A stretch of 64,000 nucleotides of DNA, from the NCBI GenBank assembly GCA_965223725.1, contig CBDCXE010000002.1:62001-126000 (forward strand). Direction: 5' to 3'. The position numbers and the translations under genes were made by a program. The DNA comes from CBDCXE01 sp965223725 [NCBI: Nitrospinota bacterium]. Lineage in GTDB: Bacteria > Nitrospinota_A > UBA7883. Each line of letters opens with the position of its first letter. Position 1 is the stretch's first letter. Of the stretch, positions 17,686 to 27,045 are shown in pieces. The notes under the pieces were generated by a model that worked only from the letters and a program-made list of their open reading frames with translations, had not been told where the DNA came from and did not search any database.

Positions 17686-18499
17686 TAACACATCCTCCAG
17701 CCTTTTTAACTCCACTTACATGGGTTTTAGCAGCCGCCCTTTTGCGGCCTATAAAAACTCCTCCCTATATCAAAATGGCCAGTAAGCATACAGAATCGAA
17801 AAAATAATAAATACAGCGATTATGACAGCTTAACCTATAACTGACCAGTGTTTTCAACTTTATGGCACTATCCAGTGATTGCCCTGCTTTAATAAAGGAG
17901 TTTGATACCATCGAACCTAAACAAACATTCAGGTTCGACATACCGTATCAATATTAAACAATTATTCACATGGCAATTACCGTAAATACTCTAGGTATAT
18001 TCATATATAATATGTATTTCCATGTTTAGCAACTATTTTTTTAATTTTAATAACGAATAATGCCCTTATTGGAATCAAATTGCAAGAAAAATAATACAAA
18101 TGGGTACTATTTGGCACAGGCTGAATTTCTAAGACCTTGGTTTACAACATAATAAAAAACACTTGCTTTGCTTATGTTATTTTATTACAATTATAATAAA
18201 TTCTTCCTAAACAACATATTTTTTTTCGGGCATGGCAAGTGCAAGATTCCTTTACATTACCTGATCCAATAAATGAGGACTCAACCGGATTGGGCGCTTT
18301 GCACACCTGGCTTAAAAGCGCATGGTTAAATTATTATGTGTAATATAATGATGCAATAAATGGCCTTATTATAAACCTTATTGCAAACGTATATAGCGTA
18401 TCGTATACGAATAAATAGCGTAAAACTTGGGCTGCTTTAAGCTTCGGTAAAATTTTTGGACAGGCTGCCGATTGGGCGCCAGGGATGCTACTTTACTAT
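17686..18499. other. Long AT-rich gene-free region (about 810 bp)
   Basis: Strikingly AT-rich compared with the surroundings, with poly-T/A runs and no frame that looks coding. At about 18388-18410 there is a partly palindromic motif (GTATATAGCGTATCGTATACG). Two TGGCAC motifs (17862 and 18111) recall half of a sigma-54 site but lack a correctly spaced GC element. I see no RNA gene. It could hold promoters and operators for the flanking regulator, or be the scar of a transferred element. Confidence 0.4.
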
Positions 18500-18967
18500 T
18501 TACAAGCGCAGCCACATCTCCCATGCGTCCTCGCCTTTGCGATAATAGCTTTTCAATAGCTTTCTCTTTGTATAGCCCCGCTTCGCATAAAAGCGTTTTG
18601 CACTTTCATTATCCACAGAGACCTGGAGCATGATCGATTTCAAACCGTTGTGCGCAGCCACTTTCTCCACCACACCCATTAACACGGAGCCCACGCCTAT
18701 ATTCTGGTATACCGGATCGACATCTATGGTCACAATCGTCCCGAACTTATCTGTCTCGGTCCTGTATATGACAAACCCGATCAGCTCGCCCCCCATCTCC
18801 GCAATAAATGTAAACGAATCAGGGTCGACCAGATGAAAATAGAATGTCGTAAGGTCATAGCAGACACCGGGTGGGAAGATTTTGTGGTCCAGCGCGTGGA
18901 TGGCCTCCGTGTCGGCTATATTGCCCTTCCTCAACGAAAGCCCATGGGCGCCTGGTTTCTCTACCAT
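18500..18967 (-). CDS. rimI: GNAT-family N-acetyltransferase, RimI-like
   Basis: A 155-residue GNAT protein. The acetyl-CoA loop is QNIGVGSVLMGVVEKVA (residues about 92-108), the RimI-type segment LQVSVDNESAKRFYAKRGY follows, and it ends in DAWEMWLRL. RimI acetylates the N-terminus of ribosomal protein S18; related enzymes have other protein substrates. It is last in a tight row xseB-ispA-clpX-like-rimI, 6 bp after the clpX-like stop. Substrate cannot be read from sequence. Confidence 0.8.
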   Translation of the reverse strand: MVEKPGAHGLSLRKGNIADTEAIHALDHKIFPPGVCYDLTTFYFHLVDPDSFTFIAEMGGELIGFVIYRTETDKFGTIVTIDVDPVYQNIGVGSVLMGVVEKVAAHNGLKSIMLQVSVDNESAKRFYAKRGYTKRKLLKSYYRKGEDAWEMWLRL

Positions 18968-18973
18968 TTCTGG

Positions 18974-20011
18974 CTATTCCACAATGTTTGCCATCTGCCC
19001 GGTTATCACCACTGTTTCCCCTCGCCTCTCCGGCGCCGTGAAAAGGATATCACGGATCACCTGCTCCACTATCGAGCGCAGACCCCGGGCGCCCAGCTTC
19101 CGTTTCTGGGCGGTTTCCACGATTTTGCGCAGCGCCGCCTTTTCGAACTCAAGCTTAATGTTATCCAGGCTCAGCAATTGTTTATATTCGTTCACCAACG
19201 AGTCTGGCGGCGCCGTCAGCACTTCTGCAAGCTGGTCATCCGTCAGCTGCTCCAGCCGGACTATGGTCGGTATCCTTCCCACCAGCTCCGGCATCATCCC
19301 ATATTTGATCAGCGCCTCCGGGCTTATCGGTTTGCGCTCCACCACCTCCAGCCCAGGCTCTTTCAGGAAACCCATCTCCTTCTCGCCCAGGTCGGACCGC
19401 AAATCGATGAAGGTCCCGGCGCATATAAAAAGGATGTTTGTGGTGTCCACCACGGTGAAGTCGTGTTTGTTCCAATGCTGGGTCACATTTTGCGGCACGA
19501 AGATCTTCTGCCCCTCCAGGATTTTTAATAGCGCCTGCTGCACCCCTTCCCCGCCGATATCCCGGGATCCGGCGCCGGTCCGGGCGCCACCGCTCCGTTT
19601 TGCGACCTTGTCGATCTCATCGATGAAAACGATCCCCCGCTCCGCCTGTTCCACGTTGCCGGAGGTTTTAAACAGCAGCTCGCCGATCATCACCTCCACA
19701 TCCTTGCCGTAATACCCGGCTTCTGTGAACTCCGTGGCATCCGCTATGGTGAACGGGACATCCAGAAAATCGGCCAGGTTGCGCGCAATATGGGTCTTGC
19801 CGCAGCCGGTGGGGCCTATCAGCAGGACGTTCGATTTCCGGATCAGCCGGTCGCCGGTCTTCAGAAAATACTCCACACGCTTGGCATGGTTGTACGCAGC
19901 GATGGAGACCGCCTTCTTCGCCTCCTCCTGGCCGATCACATACCGGGTCAGATGCTCGTATATCTGCCGGGGGGTGGCATGGTCAGGATATTCATGTTCA
20001 AAAGTTTTCAT
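18974..20011 (-). CDS. ClpX-like AAA+ unfoldase lacking the zinc-binding domain
   Basis: A 345-residue protein with the full ClpX AAA+ core. Walker A GPTGCGKT at residues 66-73, pore loop GYYGKDVE at 99-106 (GYVGEDVE in ClpX), Walker [10 protein letters not shown] near 127-135, and the LARGE domain with sensor 2 [12 protein letters not shown]. The N-terminal Cys4 zinc domain that recruits substrates and adaptors is absent; the protein begins directly at [18 protein letters not shown]. At the position of the ClpP-binding IGF loop it reads MGF (213-215), so ClpP docking is possible but weaker evidence than IGF. The RKH substrate loop is also changed (QHWNKH). No clpP is nearby. It could be a second, specialised ClpX working alone as a remodelling ATPase. 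Confidence 0.85.
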   Translation of the reverse strand: MKTFEHEYPDHATPRQIYEHLTRYVIGQEEAKKAVSIAAYNHAKRVEYFLKTGDRLIRKSNVLLIGPTGCGKTHIARNLADFLDVPFTIADATEFTEAGYYGKDVEVMIGELLFKTSGNVEQAERGIVFIDEIDKVAKRSGGARTGAGSRDIGGEGVQQALLKILEGQKIFVPQNVTQHWNKHDFTVVDTTNILFICAGTFIDLRSDLGEKEMGFLKEPGLEVVERKPISPEALIKYGMMPELVGRIPTIVRLEQLTDDQLAEVLTAPPDSLVNEYKQLLSLDNIKLEFEKAALRKIVETAQKRKLGARGLRSIVEQVIRDILFTAPERRGETVVITGQMANIVE

Positions 20012-20061
20012 ACTTATATATTATATCCCTAAAGCTGGCTTTTGCGGCGCCAGGGGCCATA

Positions 20062-20952
20062 TCAGAACGCGCGGGCCACGATATATTTCGCCAGATCGCG
20101 CAGATGGTCCGCACCCTCGTCGAACATTTCCAGCGACTCGATGGCCACATCCACCAGCTCCCCCGCCCGCTTTTTCGATTCCTCGATCCCGGCCACATAA
20201 GGGTAGGTCATCTTCTTCTTTCGGGCATCCGCTCCGGTGCGCTTGCCCAGGCTCGCCTCTTCGCCTTCGATATCCAGGATGTCGTCGATCACCTGGAACG
20301 CCAGCCCGATATGCCTGCTATAGTCGGTCAGCGCCTTCAGCTGGTCCTCGCCGCCGCCGCCAACTATCGCGCCGCCCCGCACAGAGGCGGTGATCAGTTT
20401 GCCGGTTTTGTTGATATGTATATACTCCAGGATCGCCAGGTCAGGTTCGCTGTTCTCATACTCGATATCCACCACCTGGCCGCCGATGGTGCCGGTGGCG
20501 CCGATGGCGTTGGCGGTCTCGTTGCAAATCGCCAGCTGTGTCTCCGCCGATAATCCCGCGAACAACGCCCGATCAGACAGAAGCTCAAACGCATGCGTCA
20601 ACAACCCGTCGCCTGCCAGAATCGCCGTGGCATCTCCAAATTTCTTGTGATTGGTCGGCTTGCCGCGCCGCAGATCGTCGTTGTCGATCGCTGGCAGATC
20701 GTCATGGATCAAAGTGTAGGTATGGATCAGCTCCAGGCTGGCGGCGAACGGCATCACCGCCCCCCTCGACCCGCCGACGCATTCGCAGGCCGCCACAGCC
20801 AGCATCGGGCGGAGCCGCTTGCCCCCGGCGAAAAGTGAATAGCGCATCGACTCGTGAATATTTGGGGGGAATGTATCTTCCGCTGGAACAAGGCGATCGA
20901 GCTCTATATCAACATGTTTACGAATATCTTTGAAGTATTCAGAGAACGGCAT
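20062..20952 (-). CDS. ispA: Farnesyl/geranyl diphosphate synthase
   Basis: A 296-residue trans-prenyltransferase. First Asp-rich motif DDLPAIDNDDLRRGKP near residue 84, second DDILD near residue 222, plus GGKRLRPML near 43. It condenses IPP with DMAPP/GPP to make C15 (or C20) diphosphates for quinones, undecaprenol and possibly hopanoids. It lies 18 bp after xseB, the arrangement seen in many bacteria where dxs follows; dxs is replaced here by the clpX-like gene. Confidence 0.95.
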   Translation of the reverse strand: MPFSEYFKDIRKHVDIELDRLVPAEDTFPPNIHESMRYSLFAGGKRLRPMLAVAACECVGGSRGAVMPFAASLELIHTYTLIHDDLPAIDNDDLRRGKPTNHKKFGDATAILAGDGLLTHAFELLSDRALFAGLSAETQLAICNETANAIGATGTIGGQVVDIEYENSEPDLAILEYIHINKTGKLITASVRGGAIVGGGGEDQLKALTDYSRHIGLAFQVIDDILDIEGEEASLGKRTGADARKKKMTYPYVAGIEESKKRAGELVDVAIESLEMFDEGADHLRDLAKYIVARAF

Positions 20953-20970
20953 TGATTTTTGTTAAAAAGG

Positions 20971-21228
20971 CTAGCTGCCGTTTTCCAAATCGTCCATCGG
21001 CTCTTCGCCCAGCTTCCCATCCTTGTCTCGGACCAGTTTCGCGATCTTTTTCTCCGCTTCGTCCAGCTTCTTCTGGCAATTTTTGGCCATGGCGACACCC
21101 TCCTCGAAAAGCTCCAGCGATTTCTCCAGCTCCTGGTCCCCATCCTCCAGCTTGCTCACAATCTGCTCCAGCCGCTTCAGGGACGCTTCGAAGCTTTGCT
21201 CCTTGTTGCTTTTCTTCGTGTCGCTCAT
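20971..21228 (-). CDS. xseB: Exodeoxyribonuclease VII small subunit
   Basis: An 85-residue, almost wholly helical protein. FEASLKRLEQIVSKLEDGDQELEKSLELFEEGV (about residues 13-45) is the XseB signature. Together with XseA it forms ExoVII, which degrades single-stranded DNA. First gene of the row xseB-ispA-clpX-like-rimI; xseA is not upstream here. Length normal. Confidence 0.95.
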   Translation of the reverse strand: MSDTKKSNKEQSFEASLKRLEQIVSKLEDGDQELEKSLELFEEGVAMAKNCQKKLDEAEKKIAKLVRDKDGKLGEEPMDDLENGS

Positions 21229-21490
21229 AGTGGGCAGTCTACCACGACAGCTTATTATTTAAAATCATAACGTGCAAAAACCTGCTGATAAAAATCAAAT
21301 TATTCTGTTATTTACCGTCCAATTAATATAGAGTAAAAGTTGAAACCGCTTGGATCCGCGACGATGTGGACTGGGACGGGGATAAGGTTACCGCGCCGTA
21401 ATGGCGCATGTTCATCCGGGCGCCACGCCGCGCCTGCTATCCTCACCCCTGCCACCAGGTCCGGCTCCAGGTTTATCAGGAGTATGGAAC

Positions 21491-22315
21491 ATGAAAGGAA
21501 AAATAACAGTAAGCCAGATTCAGGAACTGAAGGACAGCAGGGAAAAAATCACCGCCCTGACAGCATACGATTATTCGTTCGCCAGGCTGATCGATTCCTC
21601 CGGCGTCGATATCGTGCTGGTGGGTGACTCGCTCGGCATGGTGTTCCATGGCGAGAAAAACACGCTGAAGGTCACCATCGATGACATCGCCTACCACACC
21701 CGCGCCGTCAGCCGGGGTATAGAAAACGCCCTGCTGGTGGGCGACATGCCGTTCCTCTCCTACCATCTGGGGCTGGAGAAGGCGCTGGAAAACGCAGGTA
21801 AGCTGATCAGCGCCGGCGCGGAGGCGGTGAAGCTGGAAGGGTGCGACGGCGTAATACCGGCCATCAGGGCCATGATCAACGCCGGGATACCGGTGATGGG
21901 CCATATCGGGATGACACCGCAATCGATCCATAAGTTCGGCGGGTTCAAGATCCAGGGCCGGGAAATGGCCGACGCGAAAAAACTGGTCAACGACGCCATA
22001 GAGCTGGAGCGGGCCGGTGTGTTCGCCCTGGTGCTGGAATGCGTCCCGGCGGAGCTGGCGGAAAGTATCACCGAGCGGCTGTCGATCCCGACCATCGGCA
22101 TAGGGGCCGGGGCGGGGTGCGACGGGCAGATACTGGTGGTAAACGACATGCTGGGCATGCCGTCGGATATCACGCCGAAGTTCGTGAAAAAATACGCAGA
22201 CCTGTCATCGGTGATACAAGGCGCCGTGCGCGACTATATAGATGAGACCAAGTCTGGCGATTTCCCGGACGATGAACACAGCTACACAACACCAAGACGC
22301 CTGAAAGCTATCTAG
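21491..22315 (+). CDS. panB: 3-methyl-2-oxobutanoate hydroxymethyltransferase
   Basis: A 274-residue PanB, first enzyme of pantothenate synthesis (ketoisovalerate plus methylene-THF to ketopantoate). Start at 21491 (MKGKITVSQIQELKDS) has AGGAG eight bases upstream; a longer frame from 21401 adds a Pro-rich stretch not typical of PanB. Motifs: TAYDYSFARLIDSSGVD, VGDSLGMVFHG, GHIGMTPQSIHKFGG, GIGAGAGCDGQILVVNDMLG. Metal-binding Asp residues (VGDS, GDMPF) are present. panC is not adjacent. Monocistronic as far as visible. Confidence 0.96.
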   Translation: MKGKITVSQIQELKDSREKITALTAYDYSFARLIDSSGVDIVLVGDSLGMVFHGEKNTLKVTIDDIAYHTRAVSRGIENALLVGDMPFLSYHLGLEKALENAGKLISAGAEAVKLEGCDGVIPAIRAMINAGIPVMGHIGMTPQSIHKFGGFKIQGREMADAKKLVNDAIELERAGVFALVLECVPAELAESITERLSIPTIGIGAGAGCDGQILVVNDMLGMPSDITPKFVKKYADLSSVIQGAVRDYIDETKSGDFPDDEHSYTTPRRLKAI

Positions 22316-22382
22316 GCGCCACTGCCGCTGGCAAACGAAAGCCGCTGGCGGGATAAGGCTGCCACTCGTATATATAAGCTTA

Positions 22383-24524
22383 TTATTCCACGGTCCAGTT
22401 TGTGTTGTATAGGGCTGATGTCCAAAGGCTGGATATAACGCTGTTACCGCTCATTGTCCAGACCAGGGTTCGGCCGTCCGGCTTGTAGAGCCACAGGATG
22501 TCCACCTTGCCGTCGCCGTTGTAGTCGCCGACACGCTTCACTTCCCAGTTGATATTAAACGCCATCGAGGTCCACTGGTTCAATGCCACGGTGCTGCCTA
22601 ACATCGTCCAAAGCAATGTCCGGCCGTCCGGCTTGTAGAGCCACAATATATCCGATCGACTGTCGCCGTTGAAATCTCCAACTTGCTTAACTTCCCAGTT
22701 GATGTTGAATGCCACCGTGGTCCATTGCGCGCCTATCACTGCGTTGCCGCTCATGAACCAGATCAGGGTGCGTCCGTCTGGTTTATAGCGCCACAAGATG
22801 TCTTTCTTTCGGTCGCCGTTGAAATCGCCAACTTGCAGCACTTCCCAGTTGATGTTGTAAGCCAGGGAGGTCCACTGGTTCAATGCCACGGTACTGCCAT
22901 ACATCGTCCAGATCAGCGTCCGGCCGTCCGGTTTGTAGAGCCATAATATGTCCGCCCGGCCATCACCGTTGAAATCGCCAACCTGCTTAACTTCCCAGTT
23001 GATGTTGAATGCCACCGTGGTCCATTGCGCGCCTATCACTGCGTTGCCGCTCATGAACCAGATCAGGGTGCGTCCGTCCGGTTTGTAGAGCCAGAGGATG
23101 TCGTTCTTTCGATCGCCGTTGAAGTCGCCGAAACCGACGATCTCCCAGTTGATGTTGAAAAACATTGTTGTCCACAATATAGGGTTCACAATGTTGCCGG
23201 TCATGTCCCAGACCAGGGTGCGGCCGTCGGGGCTATACTTGCGCAGTATGTCGGACTTGCCATGCCCGCTGAAATCGTTGATGGCTGCGGAGTTGTATTC
23301 ATACGCCCCGATATCGCAACCGGCGGATGGGCGGCCGATGCCGCGCTGGTCGGCCGTTTCGGCGCATGAACCGGCGTTGACAGCAGGCGAGCCGGAGTAC
23401 AGCGCATGGGTCTTCGTCGGCCCGCCGTTGTTGGCCAAGGGGCCCAACTTCGGATTGGTGACGTTCTGCAGATCACCAGCGGACATGAACCCGCACGATG
23501 TAGCGCTCTCCAGGTTGTTGCCGAAGGATGTGATGGTTCCACCGACACCTATGGCACAATCGGCGCCACTGGCCTGACTGGCTACGATGCTGTTGGTTAT
23601 CGTGGAGGAGCCGCCCTGCTCCCAAACGCCGCCACCGAAACCACCAGATGTATTATTGGTTACGGTGGAGTTGGTGACAGTCAATGTGGCGTTCAAATTA
23701 TTAATCCCGCCGCCGACATTGCTGGCTGTATTACCACTGATGGTGGAGTTAACCACCGTTAACGTATTAACAAAGTTATAAAGGCCGCCGCCAGCGCCGT
23801 TGGTCACATTGTTGCCGCCGACAGCGCTGCTTTTGATAGTAGCCGTGCCATTATTAAAAGCGCCGCCGCCGCCGCTTAAAGCAGTGTTGCCGCTGATCGT
23901 GGAGTCGGTTACCGTTACTGTGCCGCCATTGACGACGCCACCTCCGAAGTTGCTGGATGTATTGCCGCTGATCACCGTATCGCTGATCGTTAACGCTGCC
24001 GGGTTACTGATTCCGCCGCCATTGTTGCTGGCTGTGTTTCCGCTGATGATTGAGTTGGAAACGGTAATTGTCGAGCCGGCATTGTTTATCTGGATGCCCC
24101 CACCGTTGGTCGTAGACCCGTTTTGTATGGTGAGATCATTGAAGGAAACGGTGGCGCTGCCAGGGATATGGAATACACTTTCCATGGCGGCCCCGTCGAT
24201 GATGGTGGAGCCGGCCCCCGCCCCGGTGATGGTCACCTGGTCATAAACATCGAAATCGCCGGTCGCGTTCAAATTTTCACCCGTTGCGCCGGTAATCGTA
24301 TATGTCCCAGCGGGTACGTTTATCGTATCAGCCACCGCAACGCTGGCGTTGGCCGCTGTTATCGCCTCGCGCAAGGAGCAGTCGGCGTCGCAGGTCCCGT
24401 CGGCGGTGTCCGCAGTTTTGGTGACGTTGTAGGTGACCGCATGGCCAGCCCCTGCGGTCGTAAGCAGAGCTGTGATGGTGAAAATAATCAGTGGTAAGTT
24501 ATATATGGATCTGGGCGGATGCAT
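22383..24524 (-). CDS. Secreted beta-helix protein with CSLREA start and six FG-GAP/VCBS-like repeats
   Basis: A 713-residue exported protein. The start at 24524 (MHPPRSIYNLPLIIFTITALLTTAGAGHA) has GGGAG six bases upstream and gives a good signal peptide; a longer frame begins at 24563. After the signal comes the CDADCSLREAITAAN motif typical of large secreted beta-helix proteins. Residues about 80-390 form a parallel beta-helix of NSTISGNTASNNGGGI-like turns. The last 300 residues hold six repeats of about 50 residues of the kind DILWLYKPDGRTLIWFMSGN...NWEVKQVGDFNGDG, whose DFNGD loops resemble FG-GAP calcium sites. Probably cell-surface or secreted adhesion. A 300-bp unit within the repeats is nearly duplicated in DNA. 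Confidence 0.85.
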   Translation of the reverse strand: MHPPRSIYNLPLIIFTITALLTTAGAGHAVTYNVTKTADTADGTCDADCSLREAITAANASVAVADTINVPAGTYTITGATGENLNATGDFDVYDQVTITGAGAGSTIIDGAAMESVFHIPGSATVSFNDLTIQNGSTTNGGGIQINNAGSTITVSNSIISGNTASNNGGGISNPAALTISDTVISGNTSSNFGGGVVNGGTVTVTDSTISGNTALSGGGGAFNNGTATIKSSAVGGNNVTNGAGGGLYNFVNTLTVVNSTISGNTASNVGGGINNLNATLTVTNSTVTNNTSGGFGGGVWEQGGSSTITNSIVASQASGADCAIGVGGTITSFGNNLESATSCGFMSAGDLQNVTNPKLGPLANNGGPTKTHALYSGSPAVNAGSCAETADQRGIGRPSAGCDIGAYEYNSAAINDFSGHGKSDILRKYSPDGRTLVWDMTGNIVNPILWTTMFFNINWEIVGFGDFNGDRKNDILWLYKPDGRTLIWFMSGNAVIGAQWTTVAFNINWEVKQVGDFNGDGRADILWLYKPDGRTLIWTMYGSTVALNQWTSLAYNINWEVLQVGDFNGDRKKDILWRYKPDGRTLIWFMSGNAVIGAQWTTVAFNINWEVKQVGDFNGDSRSDILWLYKPDGRTLLWTMLGSTVALNQWTSMAFNINWEVKRVGDYNGDGKVDILWLYKPDGRTLVWTMSGNSVISSLWTSALYNTNWTVE
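22681..23080. repeat. Higher-order 300-bp DNA repeat inside the FG-GAP region
   Basis: The 95 bases from 22684 recur identically from 22984, exactly 300 bp later, and flanking bases are also very similar. Each 300-bp unit codes for two alternating repeat types, one with FMSGNAVIGAQW, one with TMYGSTVALNQW. This indicates recent duplication or gene conversion within the repeat tract. Confidence 0.85.
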
Positions 24525-24771
24525 ATCTGGCTCCCTGTTGAAATTCATTTTGTTTGCAATCAATGATATCCATATTAGTTTACAAACGCTAACAGTAATA
24601 AGTCAATATGGTATACCAAGTCAACCATTACATAGCTTTTAAAGTATCCGCTATTAAAAAAGCAGGCGTGAATTGAATGGTGATTTTGCCAATTGGGAAT
24701 ATATGAAAGTGTGACTATATTCTGCCTGGCGCATCGCAGGTATGCCGCCAGTAGCTGCAGAATGAGGGTTG

Positions 24772-24807
24772 AACAAGGGTCACCCCGGGCTGGAAGCAAC
24801 CCTTGTT
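24772..24807. terminator. Hairpin possibly acting as terminator
   Basis: AACAAGGGT (24772-24780) and ACCCTTGTT (24799-24807) make a 9-bp perfect stem with an 18-base loop. On the plus strand it runs into TTATT. On the minus strand, where the DUF2111-like gene ends 13 bp before it, the tail is not T-rich. Role uncertain. Confidence 0.35.
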
Positions 24808-24820
24808 TTATTGCGAATAT

Positions 24821-25156
24821 TTACGCCATGTTTTCCGCGTATGCGTGGCGCAGGTCGATGACCCCTAACGCCCCAATACATTCGCCGTTGCTATTGCGGA
24901 TGGGGGCGCAGATTGTCGGCACACCCTTATAGGCGCCAGTGTCAGGTGTCTCGCGGACAACTTCGTTAGTCTCGATCGCTTTTTCCAGCATCGGGCCGGA
25001 AAACTCTCTATCGACCACATAGCTTCCTTCTATCCTGATACCTTTTTTGTTTTTGCTCTTCATAACCAGTGGATATTGATCGACCATATTGTGGATGGCC
25101 ATTGCTATCTGTTCAATATCGTCTGCAGTTGAGTCCGCATTCATTAATTCAGCCAT
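24821..25156 (-). CDS. DUF2111-like small GAF-type protein
   Basis: A 111-residue protein. The segment KNKKGIRIEGSYVVDREFSGPMLEKAIETNEVVRETPDTG (split here for clarity: GIRIEGSYVVDREFSG, then VVRETPDTGAYKGVP) and the ending TICAPIRNSNGECIGALGVIDLRH resemble the DUF2111 family, a small GAF/PAS-like sensory fold best known from methanogens. No output domain is attached. It lies downstream of oadG on the same strand, with a 163-bp gap, so a link to decarboxylase function or its regulation is possible but unproven. Family call from memory of the motif pattern, moderately sure. Confidence 0.6.
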   Translation of the reverse strand: MAELMNADSTADDIEQIAMAIHNMVDQYPLVMKSKNKKGIRIEGSYVVDREFSGPMLEKAIETNEVVRETPDTGAYKGVPTICAPIRNSNGECIGALGVIDLRHAYAENMA

Positions 25157-25319
25157 GGTTTACCCCCATAAAAAAATTAGTTAAACTTCGATAGAGCTCC
25201 CAGCGCTACAGTACCTACCCAAGTAATCCATATATATGCACAATCATACCAGCAAACAATACATTTGCCAATGTTTATTGACTAATAAATAGTTAATAAT
25301 ACACTCGTATGAAATCTGG

Positions 25320-25559
25320 CTATTTAATCGATTTTATCGTGACCGAATCTGGCCGCCGGTTCAGATATACGGCGATGGCCGCCTGGATCACCGCGACCAG
25401 CTCCTTGTCGTCCGTTGTGGATGAGGCCGCCATAACCGGCGCCTTGTACGGGAAAATTTTATCCAGAGAAACAATGGCAATCCAGAGCAATATCAGGACG
25501 ACGAATATAACGCCCATACCGATAAGAGTGATGGTTAATGCTACGCCAAGATTTGCCAT
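25320..25559 (-). CDS. oadG: Oxaloacetate decarboxylase gamma-type subunit
   Basis: A 79-residue protein with a single N-terminal membrane helix (LTITLIGMGVIFVVLILLWI, about residues 8-27), a linker with DDKELVAVIQAAIAVYLNRR, and a short end. This matches OadG/MmdC-type small subunits that tether the carboxyltransferase to the membrane pump. It starts 4 bp after the oadB stop, so the two are co-translated. The usual gene order is G-A-B; here B precedes G and no alpha or biotin-carrier gene is next to it. Confidence 0.85.
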   Translation of the reverse strand: MANLGVALTITLIGMGVIFVVLILLWIAIVSLDKIFPYKAPVMAASSTTDDKELVAVIQAAIAVYLNRRPDSVTIKSIK

Positions 25560-25563
25560 AAAC

Positions 25564-26784
25564 CTACACCCACCCGATAAGGGAACGGATAAAATCGGCC
25601 CCCTGGCTGATCAGAAGCTCCGCATGACCAGGGGTCATCTGACCCTCCACACCAAACAACGCCAGCATCACACCGGCCGCTACAGCAGTGCCGATTACAC
25701 CAGCCACATTAGGCCCCATGGCGTGCATCAACAGGAAGTTATGCGGATCGGCGTCCGCCCCTACTTTCTGGCTGACCCGAGCCGCCATCGGCACGGCGGA
25801 TACCCCGGCCGAGCCTATCAGCGGGTTCACCCGCCCACCGGTGACCACTTTTAATATTTTGCCCAGTATAAGCCCGCCGGCGGTGGCCACGCTGAACGCG
25901 AACAGCCCCAGCACGATAATCTTGATCGTTTGTATAGTCAGAAACGACTCGGCAGTCATCGAAGAGCCGACCGCCAGCGCCAGCAGTATGGTGACAGTGT
26001 TGATCAGGTGTGTCTCCGCTGTGTCTAGCAGACGTTTGGTGACGCCACATTCGCGGAACAGGTTGCCCAGCATCAGCATACCGATCAACGGCGCCGCGGC
26101 AGGCAGCAACAGCAGGCAGATGATCGTCACCACTATAGGGAACATGATTTTCAACTCCCGGCTGACCGGTTTTAGCTGTTCCATTTTTATCTTGCGTTCA
26201 TCTTCGCTCGTCAGCAGTTTCATTATCGGTGGCTGGATGATCGGTACCAGCGACATATAGGAATAGGCCGCCACAGCGATCGGGCCCAGAAGCTCCGGCG
26301 CCAGCTTATTGGCCAGGAATATGGCGGTCGGCCCGTCGGCGCCCCCAATGATGCCGATGGCCGCGGCCTGGGGCAGTGAAAACCCTAGAACCACCGCTAT
26401 CACCAATGTTATATATACGCCGATCTGCGCGGCGGCGCCCAGCAGCAGTGTGACCGGGTTGGCCAGCAATGGCCCGAAATCGGTCAACGCGCCCACGCCG
26501 AGGAATATCAGCGGCGGCCATATCTCGCTCTTCACGCCCATATAGAAATAGTAGAGCAGCCCACCCTCGTCGCCCGATGTCATATGGGTCAACGGCAGGT
26601 TCGCCAGCAGGCAGCCAAAGCCAATCGGCACCAGCAATAGCGGCTCGAACTCTTTTTCGATCGCCAGATATAAGAAAGCCAGCGCAATGATAATCATCAA
26701 AACCGACCATGGGTCAATGGCCGTGAACCCGGTCAACCCAACGATCTTTTCAAACGCTGTTGATACTGTAAATTCCTGTTCCAC
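25564..26784 (-). CDS. oadB: Sodium-ion-translocating decarboxylase beta subunit
   Basis: An about 406-residue multi-span membrane protein, the Na+ channel of oxaloacetate/methylmalonyl/glutaconyl-CoA decarboxylases. Key segments: [20 protein letters not shown] (Asp needed for Na+ and H+ passage), [17 protein letters not shown], and [20 protein letters not shown]. It ends in [19 protein letters not shown]. The start is either TTG at 26787 or GTG at 26784; GGAG lies 8 bases from the GTG, which I prefer. The carboxyltransferase alpha subunit is not in the window, so which acyl-CoA or acid it decarboxylates is unknown. Confidence 0.92.
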   Translation of the reverse strand: MEQEFTVSTAFEKIVGLTGFTAIDPWSVLMIIIALAFLYLAIEKEFEPLLLVPIGFGCLLANLPLTHMTSGDEGGLLYYFYMGVKSEIWPPLIFLGVGALTDFGPLLANPVTLLLGAAAQIGVYITLVIAVVLGFSLPQAAAIGIIGGADGPTAIFLANKLAPELLGPIAVAAYSYMSLVPIIQPPIMKLLTSEDERKIKMEQLKPVSRELKIMFPIVVTIICLLLLPAAAPLIGMLMLGNLFRECGVTKRLLDTAETHLINTVTILLALAVGSSMTAESFLTIQTIKIIVLGLFAFSVATAGGLILGKILKVVTGGRVNPLIGSAGVSAVPMAARVSQKVGADADPHNFLLMHAMGPNVAGVIGTAVAAGVMLALFGVEGQMTPGHAELLISQGADFIRSLIGWV

Positions 26785-26846
26785 CAAATACGCTCCATCC
26801 AGGTTTTATAATTAACTGGAATCTTTTCAATCCCCAAAAACCGGAA

Positions 26847-26876
26847 TTTTAACATATAAAGCGTTATAGATGACAA
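26847..26876 (-). promoter_or_regulatory. Possible oadB promoter
   Basis: On the minus strand TTGTCA (26876-26871) and TTAAAA (26852-26847) are 18 bp apart, about 60 bp upstream of the oadB start. Only a fair match to sigma-70, but position fits. Confidence 0.4.
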
Positions 26877-27045
26877 CTTTTGAACATCACCCCCGGCCGC
26901 TCTTTTAAAAGAGGGGGTATGGATAGTAAACAAGCGAGGCGCCCTGCGCAAACGAAAAGGAATATTGCCACCGCGCCGGCGCTGCGGGCTTGACCATTGC
27001 ACAGTGGCCCGCCTGTGACGGGCCAGAGTGCATGCTCTGTAAAAG

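Noticed and set aside
17855-18130. TGGCAC motifs tested as sigma-54 promoters
   Set aside because: The needed GC-type element at the right spacing (TGGCAC-N5-TTGC) is missing in both cases.
21229-21490. Plus-strand stretch ending at 21402 that reads VETAWIRDDVDWDGDKV
   Set aside because: Open for only some twenty codons after a stop, with no start codon or ribosome-binding site; possibly a fragment but too short to call.
22321-22365. GCCGCTGGC occurring twice after panB, tested as a terminator
   Set aside because: The copies are in direct orientation, so they cannot form a hairpin, and no T-run follows.
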